A stretch of DNA of 64,000 nt from Methylobacillus methanolivorans (GTDB taxonomy: Bacteria; Pseudomonadota; Gammaproteobacteria; Burkholderiales; Methylophilaceae): NCBI RefSeq assembly GCF_044751345.1, contig NZ_JBIWXY010000001.1, forward strand, positions 248,001 through 312,000, read 5' to 3'. This document shows, one piece after another, positions 42,738 through 51,189 of this stretch. The notes beneath the pieces were generated by a model. That model ran no database searches. It saw only the letters and a program-made list of their open reading frames with translations, and was not told where the DNA came from. Position numbers and translations under genes: made by a program. The stretch's first letter is position 1. Every line of letters begins with the position of its first letter.

Positions 42738-42769
42738 TTGAGTCAGTGTGTTTAGAAGCGCTGACTCAA
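42738..42769. terminator. Hairpin after the CsaA-like gene
   Basis: TTGAGTCAGTG and CGCTGACTCAA pair with one G-T wobble over 11 bases around a 10-base loop. No T-run follows. It marks the edge where base composition falls toward the AT-rich cassette. Confidence 0.45.
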
Positions 42770-42860
42770 TAATGGAATTGAAATATTATCCTGAAAAATT
42801 TTAGGCGGTATAAATTATATTTAGGCACTTACATTAAGTAATTCGGCGAACTCGGGGAAA

Positions 42861-43601
42861 ATGAAGATGGCACTGTTTAGCAATCCATTCTTTAAAAGCA
42901 AAATCAAAGAAACAGAAGATGACTACTCCAAAGGGGTGTGGTGTCTACAGAATGGCAACTTTTATGATGCTGACAAATTTTTTAGGGTGGCAGCAGCTAG
43001 TGGGCATGTGTCCGCTCTATACAATTTGGCCCTCATAAACGGTGGCGCAAGCATTAGTCCCTATGACATAGATTTTGCCATCAGCTGCTTCCGCAAAGCA
43101 GGTAATAATGGACATCCGCAGGCTAAAGAGTTTTCCACATGGATCGACAAAGCTGAAGATACGTCTTTTGGCACGACAGCTCTCGCTATATTCGCTGCAC
43201 AACTTCCTACTGAGGATGCACCCAATCACCTTCTGATGATGGTGGGCTGCAGGCTCTACAGTGCTCTTTGCCTTCAGTACGGAGTAACAGACTCTGTTAT
43301 TGAATATGAGTTGGATGCTGCTAGCACAAGCGATCATCCATATATTCATAGATTTATAGAAAGAACGGGTATTAAGAAGTCTATCTATTCAGGAGGTCTT
43401 AATAGAATCCAACCAGGATCGGCTGATGATCAGATTACGGACGGCTTAAATAACCTATTCTTGGGGCTAAAGCACTCTGGTCATTCCGATGAACTAGGGT
43501 TAATGATTCGTTGCACAATCGTTGGTTATATCATCTCAAAATCAAAGCATGCAAATGGAGCGGCACGATTGCTTGGGGTCGATAAATTCTTTGCGCGATA
43601 G
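42861..43601 (+). CDS. Sel1-like repeat hypothetical protein of an AT-rich cassette
   Basis: A 246-residue cytoplasmic protein with no signal peptide. Two Sel1/TPR-like helical pairs are visible near the N-terminus (DKFFRVAAASGHVSALYNLA, then DIDFAISCFRKAGNNGHPQA); the rest has no recognised domain. Codon use is AT-richer than neighbours. It is followed 40 bases later by a GIY-YIG-like gene on the same strand. Sel1 repeats mediate protein contacts, so a regulator or partner of the nuclease is possible but unproven. The ATG follows GGGGAAA. Confidence 0.65.
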   Translation: MKMALFSNPFFKSKIKETEDDYSKGVWCLQNGNFYDADKFFRVAAASGHVSALYNLALINGGASISPYDIDFAISCFRKAGNNGHPQAKEFSTWIDKAEDTSFGTTALAIFAAQLPTEDAPNHLLMMVGCRLYSALCLQYGVTDSVIEYELDAASTSDHPYIHRFIERTGIKKSIYSGGLNRIQPGSADDQITDGLNNLFLGLKHSGHSDELGLMIRCTIVGYIISKSKHANGAARLLGVDKFFAR

Positions 43602-43641
43602 CCTCTTTAACAATTCATTCAGGGATTAGCGGTGATTTCAA

Positions 43642-44094
43642 ATGTCTTACATTGATAAACTTATAGCGAACTGCCAAGCAGCAAAGGTAGCAAAGTCCAT
43701 AAAAGAGTTTGAAGGGAATGATCTTTCAGCGCTCAGTTTCGGGGACAAGGCGATATATATAATTGAAGAAATAAATGGTAATCCTGAACAGACATTTTTA
43801 GATTTTTCTCGCTACAAACAAAAAAAGGAGAGGGCATGTGCAAAGTTGAATTCTCCTTCATCCATTATGTATGTTGGTTCATCAACAACTGATGTTAAGA
43901 AGAGAATTGAGCAGCACATGGGGCAGGGGCACAAGGGAACGTATGCGCTCCATTTGCATCATTGGTTTAGAGGTGAGTACAAGATAATTATTAGACAATA
44001 TGATGTTTCTAATGAGGTTCTTCAAATTATAGAAGATGATATTTCTGACCGATTACGACCAGCTTTTGGTAAGCAAGGTAGCAACAACAAATAA
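43642..44094 (+). CDS. Divergent GIY-YIG nuclease-like protein
   Basis: A 150-residue protein with the catalytic pattern of GIY-YIG nucleases: Tyr39 in AIYII, Tyr77 in MYVGSS, Arg88 and His92 in KKRIEQH, Glu131 in QIIEDD, and Asn148 near the end. The spacings after the YIG motif match I-TevI closely (Tyr-Arg 11, Arg-His 4). Between the GIY and YIG strands an insert of about 27 charged residues is unusual. No DNA-binding domain is attached. GC is low: the 60 bases from 43741 hold 19 G or C. Probably acquired together with the Sel1-like gene. Confidence 0.7.
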   Translation: MSYIDKLIANCQAAKVAKSIKEFEGNDLSALSFGDKAIYIIEEINGNPEQTFLDFSRYKQKKERACAKLNSPSSIMYVGSSTTDVKKRIEQHMGQGHKGTYALHLHHWFRGEYKIIIRQYDVSNEVLQIIEDDISDRLRPAFGKQGSNNK

Positions 44095-44115
44095 AATTAT
44101 CGTAGCTCACCTAGG

Positions 44116-44140
44116 GTGCAATAACCAATGGGTATTGCAC
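44116..44140. repeat. Hairpin after the GIY-YIG gene
   Basis: GTGCAATA(A)CC and GGTATTGCAC pair over 10 bases with one bulged A and a four-base loop. There is no T-run. It may mark the transcript end of the cassette. Confidence 0.35.
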
Positions 44141-44195
44141 TGTATGAAATCCTAAACCCCTAACCTTCTTCATAATTCATTGCAAACATAAATCC

Positions 44196-44228
44196 AAATA
44201 AAGATGTCGCTCGCGGCATCTTTATTTT
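44196..44228. terminator. Terminator after dhaK
   Basis: An AT-rich stem (AAATAAAGATG / CATCTTTATTT) with a 10-base loop and flanking A- and T-runs lies just past the dhaK stop. It can also stop reading from the AT-rich cassette. Confidence 0.75.
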
Positions 44229-44239
44229 ATGAGTCTCGG

Positions 44240-45229
44240 TTAGCACTGCCAGCGTAATGCGGCAGTATGCACCGGGCTATCCCAGTGCTGCCTGATTTCA
44301 TCATCAAGCAGGGTGACGGTGATGGAGGCACCCGCCATGTCGAGGGCGGTGGTGTAGTTGCCTACCAGCGAACGGCTGATAACCAGGCCATGCGCTTGCA
44401 GCAGCTTGGCTGCACTGTTGTAGAGCAGGTATAGCTCCATGAGCGGGGTGGCGGCAAAGCCATTGATCAGGAGCAGGACTTCGCTGCCCTGCGTTGGCTT
44501 GAGGTCTTCCAGGATGGCGGCGACCAGGTCTGCGACGATGGCGTCGGCGTTTCTCATTTTTTCGCGCCTGCGACCAGGTTCGCCGTGGATGCCGACGCCC
44601 ATTTCCAGTTCTGTTTCGTCAATATCGAAAGTAGGCCTGCCCGCTGCGGGTACGGTACAGCTGGTGAGGGCGACGCCCATGGAGGCGGTGCGGCTGTTGA
44701 CTTTGTCACCGAGCGCCTTGCAGGCGGCAAGGTCGGCCCCGGTCTCGGCCAGGCTACCGACGACCTTCTCGACGATGACGGTGCCAGCCACGCCGCGGCG
44801 ACCGGTGGTGTAGGTGGAGTTCTCCACCGCGACATCGTCGCTGGTGAGCACGGTAGCATTTTCGAACGGCAGCATTTCAGCTGCCATCTCGAAGTTCATG
44901 ACATCTCCGGCATAGTTCTTGACGATGAACAGCACACCCTTGCCAGCGTGTACGGCTTCAGCTGCTGCCAACATCTGATCTGGGGATGGTGAGGTGAACA
45001 CGTGGCCTGGGCAAGCGGCATCCAGCATGCCATAACCGATATAGCCGCTGTGCAGCGGCTCATGGCCCGAGCCGCCGCCGGAGATGATGGCGACCTTGTT
45101 TTCTGCTTTTTCCCTGCGGGTAAAGAAGTGCGGTTCCAGGTTGAGGCTGACGATATCCGAATGCGCCGCAGCAAAGCCGCTCAGGCTTTCGGTGAGGATG
45201 TCGTCGACGTTGTTGATGAATTTTTTCAT
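44240..45229 (-). CDS. dhaK: Dihydroxyacetone kinase subunit DhaK
   Basis: Binds dihydroxyacetone covalently for phosphorylation to DHAP. The 329-residue protein has the Gly-rich SGGGSGHEPLHSGYIGYGM (about 50-68) and the substrate-binding histidine in VGIHGEPG (about 215). The 329-residue length is that of separate DhaK subunits, rather than the fused ATP-dependent kinases. It is downstream of dhaL and rpiA on the same strand. The phosphate donor subunit DhaM is not in the window. Substrates other than dihydroxyacetone, such as tetruloses, occur in this family. Confidence 0.92.
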   Translation of the reverse strand: MKKFINNVDDILTESLSGFAAAHSDIVSLNLEPHFFTRREKAENKVAIISGGGSGHEPLHSGYIGYGMLDAACPGHVFTSPSPDQMLAAAEAVHAGKGVLFIVKNYAGDVMNFEMAAEMLPFENATVLTSDDVAVENSTYTTGRRGVAGTVIVEKVVGSLAETGADLAACKALGDKVNSRTASMGVALTSCTVPAAGRPTFDIDETELEMGVGIHGEPGRRREKMRNADAIVADLVAAILEDLKPTQGSEVLLLINGFAATPLMELYLLYNSAAKLLQAHGLVISRSLVGNYTTALDMAGASITVTLLDDEIRQHWDSPVHTAALRWQC

Positions 45230-45256
45230 GTTTTTCTCTCCTCCTTTGCGCTGGCT

Positions 45257-45895
45257 TCAGGCAGCCTGGTGCTGTTTTGCCAGTTCGGTAATGGTGTGGA
45301 TGATGATCTGGCTGCTGCGTGCGCCTGGGTCGATATGGCCAATGGCGCGCTCGCCGAGGAAGGCGGCGCGGCCCTTGGTGGCGATCATGTCCTTGGTCGA
45401 CAGCATGCCTTGCTCGGCGGCCTGCTGAATGGCATCGAATACCTGGGTCGGTTCGGCGTTTACCGCTGTGAGACTGCTAAACGTGTTTGCTACCGGGATC
45501 AGGGTATCCAGCATGGTTTTTTCGCCAGCATTGGCTTTACCGCGCTGTTTGATGGCTTCGACGCTGGCAGTGAAGGCAGCGGATATTTCGGCTAGCGTGC
45601 TGATGTCGCCAGCTTTTTCCACCTTGGCCATGGTCATGAAGAAGGTGGCGATCAGCGGGCCCGAGGCTCCGCCTATGGTGGATAGCAGTTTCATGCCGAT
45701 GCGTTGCAATACGTCGGCAGGCGGTAGTGGCGCAAGCTCTTCACGCATGGCGAGCAGGGTGGCGCATCCGCGCTTGAGGTTGATGAAGTGATCGCCGTCG
45801 CCGATCTCGCGATCCAGCGACTCCAGTTCTGCCTCGCTATTGAGCACGGCATCGTTGACTGCGGTTATGGCTGCAAGGATAAATTCAGTTCTCAT
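45257..45895 (-). CDS. dhaL: Dihydroxyacetone kinase subunit DhaL
   Basis: The ADP/ATP-binding subunit that passes phosphate to the substrate held on DhaK. The metal site is REIGDGDHFINLKRG (about 30-44), with the acidic DGD coordinating Mg-ADP. A long helical barrel and GGASGPLIATFF (about 76-87) complete the fold in 212 residues. Its ATG overlaps the rpiA stop by four bases; dhaK begins 27 bases after it. Without DhaM in view it is unclear whether ATP or the PTS is the phosphate source. Confidence 0.92.
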   Translation of the reverse strand: MRTEFILAAITAVNDAVLNSEAELESLDREIGDGDHFINLKRGCATLLAMREELAPLPPADVLQRIGMKLLSTIGGASGPLIATFFMTMAKVEKAGDISTLAEISAAFTASVEAIKQRGKANAGEKTMLDTLIPVANTFSSLTAVNAEPTQVFDAIQQAAEQGMLSTKDMIATKGRAAFLGERAIGHIDPGARSSQIIIHTITELAKQHQAA

Positions 45896-46587
45896 TGGCT
45901 ATGCTCAGCTGTCTTCCAGATTTCTTCCACTTGGCCTTGATCGGCAACAAATACGGCATCAGCCAGCTCCTCGAAAACGCCATGTTCAACAATGCCTGGA
46001 ATATCGTTGAGCAATTGGTTGAGTTCTCTGCTCTGCAATGTCTTGGGTAGCGTCAGCTCGAGTACCAGGCTGCCATGCGATGTGATGGCCCAGCCATCTT
46101 TGGCGGCATTCTGCCGCAGGCTGCTTGCGATACCTAACTGTTGCAAAGATGCCTGAACCAGTTGCCAGGCAAAGGGAATGACTTCGACCGGGATAGGGAA
46201 TTTTTCTCCAAGGTGACCTACCAGCTTGCTTTTGTCGACCAGTACAATGAAGCGATTGCTTGCACGTGCCAAGAGCTTTTCACGCACCAGGTCGTAACCG
46301 CGCCCTTTAAGGAGTGCAAGGTTGCTGGTGACTTCATCAGCGCCATCTACATAAAGGTCCAGTGTGCCCAAGTGCTCCAGTGCAACCAGTGGCAAGCCTT
46401 GCTCGCGCGCCTGGATAGTACTGGCCACCGAGCTGGCAGCGGCGGTAATGCGCAGGCCCTCTTCACGATGGCGGCGTGCCAGTTCCTCAATAAAGTAATT
46501 CGCGGTTGAGCCTGTACCCAGGCCTACCACCATGCCATCTTGCACATGGCGTGCCGCCTGGATGGCGACGAGCTGTTTGTCGTTCAT
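45892..46587 (-). CDS. rpiA: Ribose 5-phosphate isomerase A
   Basis: Interconverts ribose 5-phosphate and ribulose 5-phosphate. The 231-residue enzyme shows the family signature MVVGLGTGSTANYFIEEL (about 19-36), DLYVDGADEV (about 79-88) with catalytic acids, and GRGYDLVREKLLA (about 97-109). The start at 46587 follows GGAGGAGA by four bases; a frame extending 57 codons upstream has no resemblance. It leads the rpiA-dhaL-dhaK operon with coupled translation, tying pentose and triose handling together. Confidence 0.94.
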   Translation of the reverse strand: MNDKQLVAIQAARHVQDGMVVGLGTGSTANYFIEELARRHREEGLRITAAASSVASTIQAREQGLPLVALEHLGTLDLYVDGADEVTSNLALLKGRGYDLVREKLLARASNRFIVLVDKSKLVGHLGEKFPIPVEVIPFAWQLVQASLQQLGIASSLRQNAAKDGWAITSHGSLVLELTLPKTLQSRELNQLLNDIPGIVEHGVFEELADAVFVADQGQVEEIWKTAEHSQ

Positions 46588-46666
46588 GGGGTCTCCTCCG
46601 TCGGGACGGGTGTTTTTGTGCGGATGCGGTAAAATGGCCCGCATCTTGTGCTGAATGCGATTTTTC

Positions 46667-47461
46667 ATGACATTTAAACATATCACCTCCCGCGATAACA
46701 GTCTGTTCAAGCAATTGAAAAAGCTGGCTGACAATACGCGGGAGCGCCGCAAAAACAATGAAACCTTGTTGGATGGCGTACATTTGCTGCAGGCCTATAT
46801 TGAGCACTTTGGCCTGCCCAAGCTGTTGATCACGGCAGAAGGTGAATCCACGTATGAGGTGGGGGCGCTGTTACAGGAGTTATCCGATGTGCCCACCGTG
46901 ATGTTCACGACCCTGATGTTTGCCGAGCTATCGCCCGTGGCAACGCCGACAGGGATTCTTGCCCTGGTTGATATTCCGAGTTTGCCAATGCCGGAGCAAG
47001 CAGATTTTGTGCTGATGCTGGAAGATATCCAGGACCCAGGCAACCTGGGTAGCATGCTGCGTTCTGCGGCAGCGGCTGGGGTGGAAGGTGTTTATCTTTC
47101 CATGGGCTGCACCGATGCATGGTCGCCCAAGGCTTTACGTGGCGGCCAGGGCGCGCAGTTTGTGCTGCCTATCGTCGAGCGTGCGGACCTGGTGGAGGTA
47201 ACACAAGCATTTGGCGGGCAGACGCTGGCGACTACACTGGCGGGCACTTCGCTCTATGGCATGGATTTGCAGCAGCCAACCGCATTCGTGATTGGCAATG
47301 AAGGCGCTGGCTTGAGCGAGGCATTGATCACGGCAGCAAGCCAACAAGTGAGTATTCCTATGATAGGGCAGGTGGAGTCACTGAATGCCGCTGCGGCAAC
47401 GGCGGTGTGCCTGTTTGAGCGTAGCCGCCAAAAGGCGGCTTCTACTCGGGGCAGTGATTAA
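46667..47461 (+). CDS. SpoU-type RNA methyltransferase (TrmH family)
   Basis: A 264-residue SAM-dependent 2'-O-ribose methyltransferase with the trefoil-knot SPOUT fold. Motifs are ILALVDIP, ILEDIQDPGNLGSMLRS-type motif 1 (here MLEDIQDPGNLGSMLRSA, about 127-144), motif 2 VIGNEGAGLS (about 208-217), and motif 3 ESLNAAAATAVCLFE (about 235-249). An N-terminal substrate domain precedes it (about 1-110). The target nucleotide is unknown; RlmB and TrmH differ in the N-domain. ATG 46667 is preferred over ATG 46655. Divergent from rpiA. Confidence 0.86.
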   Translation: MTFKHITSRDNSLFKQLKKLADNTRERRKNNETLLDGVHLLQAYIEHFGLPKLLITAEGESTYEVGALLQELSDVPTVMFTTLMFAELSPVATPTGILALVDIPSLPMPEQADFVLMLEDIQDPGNLGSMLRSAAAAGVEGVYLSMGCTDAWSPKALRGGQGAQFVLPIVERADLVEVTQAFGGQTLATTLAGTSLYGMDLQQPTAFVIGNEGAGLSEALITAASQQVSIPMIGQVESLNAAAATAVCLFERSRQKAASTRGSD

Positions 47462-47474
47462 GCTTGATGAATAT

Positions 47475-48356
47475 TTAGTGGCGGACGTTGTTGCCGGGTA
47501 GGACGATTTCCGCGCTGAACAATTGTTCGGCATCTACCTGGTCAAAATGATATTCGGTGTTGCAGAAGTCGCAGTTGATATCAATCGTATGCTGCTCAGC
47601 CAAAATCTCTGCGACTTCTTCTTCACCGAGCATGCGCAGCATGTTGCCTACGCTTTCACGTGAGCAGTTGCAGTGAAACTTCAGTGCTTGCTCCTTGAAC
47701 AGGCGCACATCTTCCTCATTGAATAAACGCTTGATCAATGAAACAGCAGCGAGGTTAAGCAGTTCTTCATCTTGCACGGTATCTGCAAGCATGGCGATAC
47801 GATTCCAGGCATCTGGGTCGGCTGCATCGGGCTGGTCTGGCAACTTCTGCAGCAGCATGCCCGCAGCACTTTTGCCATCGCAGGCAAGCCACATACGTGT
47901 ATCAATCTGTTCCGAGCGTTGCATGTAGTTCTGCAATATCTCGGCGATGCTATTTCCCTCGACCGGCACAATCCCCTGATAAGGCTGCCCACCATCGCGT
48001 GGGTCGAGGGTAATGACGAAATGTCCGTCACTGACCATGTCGCTGAAGCTCATGTCATTGAGATCGTCAGACCATTTGGCCGTGGCGCGAACGCCTAAGT
48101 CAGCCGTGCACTCCACAACCAACAGCTTGAGTGGGCCTTTGCCTTGTACCTGCAAAATCAAGGCACCGCCTTGCAGCTTGAGTGTGGCGGCTAGCAATGC
48201 ACTGGCTGCCATCAATTCGCCAAGCGATTGGCGCAGCACCGCAGGAAAATGATGGTGCTGCAGGGCCTGGGTAAAGCTATCGTCCAGGTGAACAATATTG
48301 CCTCTGACGGGAGTGCTTTCAAATAGGAAACGGTGCAGTTGGTCGCTGATTTGCAT
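47475..48356 (-). CDS. hslO: Redox-regulated chaperone Hsp33
   Basis: A holdase chaperone activated by oxidation. The 293-residue protein has the C-terminal zinc/redox centre: HCNCSRESV (about 230-238) and INCDFCNTEYHF (about 262-273), the CxC...CxxC pattern that forms disulfides. The N-terminal domain includes GKGPLKLLVVE. The full family length and Cys set are present, so redox control should be intact. It is monocistronic and convergent with the methyltransferase gene. Confidence 0.94.
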   Translation of the reverse strand: MQISDQLHRFLFESTPVRGNIVHLDDSFTQALQHHHFPAVLRQSLGELMAASALLAATLKLQGGALILQVQGKGPLKLLVVECTADLGVRATAKWSDDLNDMSFSDMVSDGHFVITLDPRDGGQPYQGIVPVEGNSIAEILQNYMQRSEQIDTRMWLACDGKSAAGMLLQKLPDQPDAADPDAWNRIAMLADTVQDEELLNLAAVSLIKRLFNEEDVRLFKEQALKFHCNCSRESVGNMLRMLGEEEVAEILAEQHTIDINCDFCNTEYHFDQVDAEQLFSAEIVLPGNNVRH

Positions 48357-48529
48357 GGATATCTTAGACTTTAAAACGCGGATGGCTAAGATGGAATGAT
48401 ACCATTTGTGCTAAATCTCGAAGAAAGGATTGCACATATCGTACAGCCAGCTGGCTTGCCCAGCTAAAATAATTTGACTATAGTGAGGTAAAAATTGACT
48501 ATTTTAATTTATTTGAAAAAGCAAACTGA

Positions 48530-50218
48530 ATGGTAGTGAATCAGCGTTGGAGAAAGTGGTGGGCAAAGCTACAAAAATGGCTGGCATTGCGCCACCTGGC
48601 GCTAATTGTTGTGTTGACATTGGTGCCTTCGTTCTTATGGATGATGAACCGACTGACAAATGAACTGATCGGCTCGCGCAATTTATTGGAACATACCTAT
48701 CAGGTGCTTGCCCGGATTGAGCATTTGCGAACCGACATTGATGCACTTGAACTGGGACGTATCAGCTATTTCGTCAGCCACAACATTGAAAGTTTGCAAC
48801 AGACTAATCACGCCAGAGGGCTGCTTGGTGTTGAAATTGAAGAGCTCAAGGCGCTGACATCCAATCATTATCTGCATAGAAAACTGAATCAGTTTGAACA
48901 TGTGGCCAAGGCCTTGCTAGAAGAAACCGCACGTAATATTGAAGGCTTGGATCTGGGTAATACCACGTATACAGCATTTAGCCATCAAGCGCAGATGTTG
49001 ATGCTGCAGGCACGAAGCCTGCTGGAAGAGATGCATCGGCATGAAAACTCCTTGCTGAGCAGTCGCATGGATAGCAGTAACAGCAAGGAGCTGGAATGGG
49101 AGCATATGCTGGGCCTGACTGGGATCAGCTTATTATTGATGCTTGGCTTCATCTTGATTCATATGTATCGCGAGATCGTGCAGCATCGCCGCTTGGAAGT
49201 GACATTGCGGGAGATTCAGGGACAAAACCAGGTCACCTTGCGTAACCAGGCCTTGATGGGGGAACTGAGTAGTTTGCTGCAAGCTTGTAGCAGCGTTGAT
49301 GAGTCATTGGGCATGATCCGGCAATTTGCCATGCAATTGTTCAATGTTGATGCTGGTGCGCTTTACCTGTTTCGCGAGTCGCGCAACCAACTTGAGGAAA
49401 GAATGAGTTGGGGCATAGGCCTCAAAAGTGAGCCAGTTTTTCAACCCGAGAACTGTTGGGCTTTGAGGCGAGGGGAAATTCATGCCATGAATGGGCGCCC
49501 TGAGTCCTTGAAGTGTCGTCATGTGCAAGTGTCGGAAGGCGTTTGTTGTCTTTGTGTGCCTATCATCGCCCAGGGAAATGTATTGGGCGTACTGTATTTA
49601 GAAAATCACCATGAGCAGGTTTTCGATGATGTGCAATTGAAGCTGGCTTCTACCGTCACTAACCAGGTGGCATTGACGCTAGCCAGTATGAAAATGCAGG
49701 AAACCCTGCGTAACCTCTCGGTGCGTGATCCACTCACAGGATTGTTCAATCGCAGGTATATGGAAGAGTCGTTACAGCGCGAGCTTGCCATTGCCCAGCG
49801 TAAACAACGCCAGTTGGGTGTGGTGATTCTCGATCTGGATCATTTCAAGAATTTCAATGATACCTTCGGCCATGATGCGGGTGACTTCCTGCTGCGCGAA
49901 GTGGGGGCCTTGTTGGTATCAAACTCGCGCTCCAGCGATATTGTGTGCCGGTTTGGTGGCGAGGAGTTTGTGCTGATTTTCCCGGAAACTGAAGCCGAGA
50001 TCATGATGGAGCGTACAGAGCATTTGCGCAAAGTGATTTTTGCCTTGCAGTTACAGCATTTTGGCCGTTCGCTAGGGCAGGTTTCGGCCTCGTTTGGCCT
50101 GGCTTTCTTCCCTGTACATGGGAACACGGCAGATGAGCTACTCAGGCTGGCGGACAAAGCACTCTACCGTGCCAAGGCAGCCGGACGTAATCGCCTGGAA
50201 ATGGCAGTGCGTCCTTAA
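48530..50218 (+). CDS. GAF-GGDEF diguanylate cyclase with membrane sensor
   Basis: A 562-residue membrane protein. Two membrane helices (about 24-42 and 190-210) flank a helical periplasmic domain. A GAF domain (about 245-385) with CRHVQVSEGVCCLCVP cysteines precedes the GGDEF domain. The catalytic loop reads GGEEF (about 480-484), the metal site VILDLDHFKNFNDTFGHDAGD is intact, and an RSSD inhibitory site stands five residues upstream of the loop, so product inhibition is expected. It contrasts with the other cyclase at 20699, which lacks the RxxD site. The signal may be redox-related via GAF. Confidence 0.88.
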   Translation: MVVNQRWRKWWAKLQKWLALRHLALIVVLTLVPSFLWMMNRLTNELIGSRNLLEHTYQVLARIEHLRTDIDALELGRISYFVSHNIESLQQTNHARGLLGVEIEELKALTSNHYLHRKLNQFEHVAKALLEETARNIEGLDLGNTTYTAFSHQAQMLMLQARSLLEEMHRHENSLLSSRMDSSNSKELEWEHMLGLTGISLLLMLGFILIHMYREIVQHRRLEVTLREIQGQNQVTLRNQALMGELSSLLQACSSVDESLGMIRQFAMQLFNVDAGALYLFRESRNQLEERMSWGIGLKSEPVFQPENCWALRRGEIHAMNGRPESLKCRHVQVSEGVCCLCVPIIAQGNVLGVLYLENHHEQVFDDVQLKLASTVTNQVALTLASMKMQETLRNLSVRDPLTGLFNRRYMEESLQRELAIAQRKQRQLGVVILDLDHFKNFNDTFGHDAGDFLLREVGALLVSNSRSSDIVCRFGGEEFVLIFPETEAEIMMERTEHLRKVIFALQLQHFGRSLGQVSASFGLAFFPVHGNTADELLRLADKALYRAKAAGRNRLEMAVRP

Positions 50219-50222
50219 TGCT

Positions 50223-51122
50223 CTAGATCAGGATAGTGCGTTGCCGCAGGATATGAGCAGGTTGCCAATGCGACAAAGCCCACTGCCATATCGCTGCATG
50301 ATGATCTGTTTGGAGTTCGACTGGCGGCTCTTGCCCCAGGAATGCCAGCGCCTGCCATAAATCATGGCTTGTATTATCGCTATCCAGCGCTTGCGCCAGT
50401 GTTTGCTTGCTGAGTTTTTCACCTGCCATATTGGCTGCCACTGGCACATGCAGATAAGCCGGATGAGCATAGCCTAGTGCTCGTTGCAGGAAAATCTGCC
50501 GGGGAGTCGAATCCAGCAAATCAGCACCGCGCACGATATGCGTGATGCCTTGCATTTCATCATCGACAACCACTGCGAGTTGATAGGCAAACAATCCATC
50601 GGCACGCTTGAGGACGAAATCGCCGATATCGCGCGATAACACTTGGCTGATTTCTCCTTGTACCGCGTCATGGAAATGGATGGGCGTATCGTCTACCTGA
50701 ATACGCCATGCCCGCGCATGTTTGCCTGCGGCCAGCCCACTGCGGCAGGTGCCAGGATAAACCAAGCCATCAATGCCGTGGATGGCAGAATCGGCGATTT
50801 CCTTGCGTGAGCAGCCGCAGGGGTAGACCAAGCCACGCGCTGCCAACATGTGCAAGGCATCCTGGTAATAGTGATCGCGTTGGCTTTGGTATATCACTTC
50901 GCCATCCCATTCAAAACCATAGGCTTCCAAGGTGCGTAAAATCAAGTCGGCAGCGCCTGGCATTTGCCTGGGGAGGTCCAGGTCTTCAATGCGTACCAGC
51001 CATTCCCCTTGATTGCTGCGTGCATCCAGATAGCTTGCAACTGCGGCAATAAGCGAACCGATATGTAAAGGTCCTGTAGGGGAGGGGGCAAAACGGCCCC
51101 TGATGTTGCTAAATTCTGACAT
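50223..51122 (-). CDS. gluQ: Glutamyl-Q tRNA(Asp) synthetase
   Basis: Attaches glutamate to queuosine of tRNA-Asp. It is a truncated class I synthetase of 299 residues without an anticodon domain. The HIGH-like motif is APSPTGPLHIGSL (about 11-23), the KMSKS equivalent is GEKLSKQ, and a four-ligand zinc site lies in YPCGCSRKE ... YPGTC. The frame reads through 109 further codons upstream, but family resemblance begins at MSEFSNIRGRFAPSP (51122). Convergent with the GGDEF gene, four bases apart. Confidence 0.92.
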   Translation of the reverse strand: MSEFSNIRGRFAPSPTGPLHIGSLIAAVASYLDARSNQGEWLVRIEDLDLPRQMPGAADLILRTLEAYGFEWDGEVIYQSQRDHYYQDALHMLAARGLVYPCGCSRKEIADSAIHGIDGLVYPGTCRSGLAAGKHARAWRIQVDDTPIHFHDAVQGEISQVLSRDIGDFVLKRADGLFAYQLAVVVDDEMQGITHIVRGADLLDSTPRQIFLQRALGYAHPAYLHVPVAANMAGEKLSKQTLAQALDSDNTSHDLWQALAFLGQEPPVELQTDHHAAIWQWALSHWQPAHILRQRTILI

Positions 51123-51189
51123 CGTTGAGACAGGCTGGGTTAATGTCTTTTCGTAGGCAAGCTGCTCTGCCAATGTAGATGATGTAGCG

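Noticed and set aside
46588..46758. 57-codon upstream extension of rpiA
   Set aside because: It overlaps the start region of the divergent methyltransferase gene and lacks RpiA similarity; a strong ribosome site supports 46587.
48474..48503. TTGACT repeats before the GAF-GGDEF gene as a promoter
   Set aside because: Two TTGACT copies occur, but the best -10 match (GACTAT, three of six) is weak; not listed as a feature.
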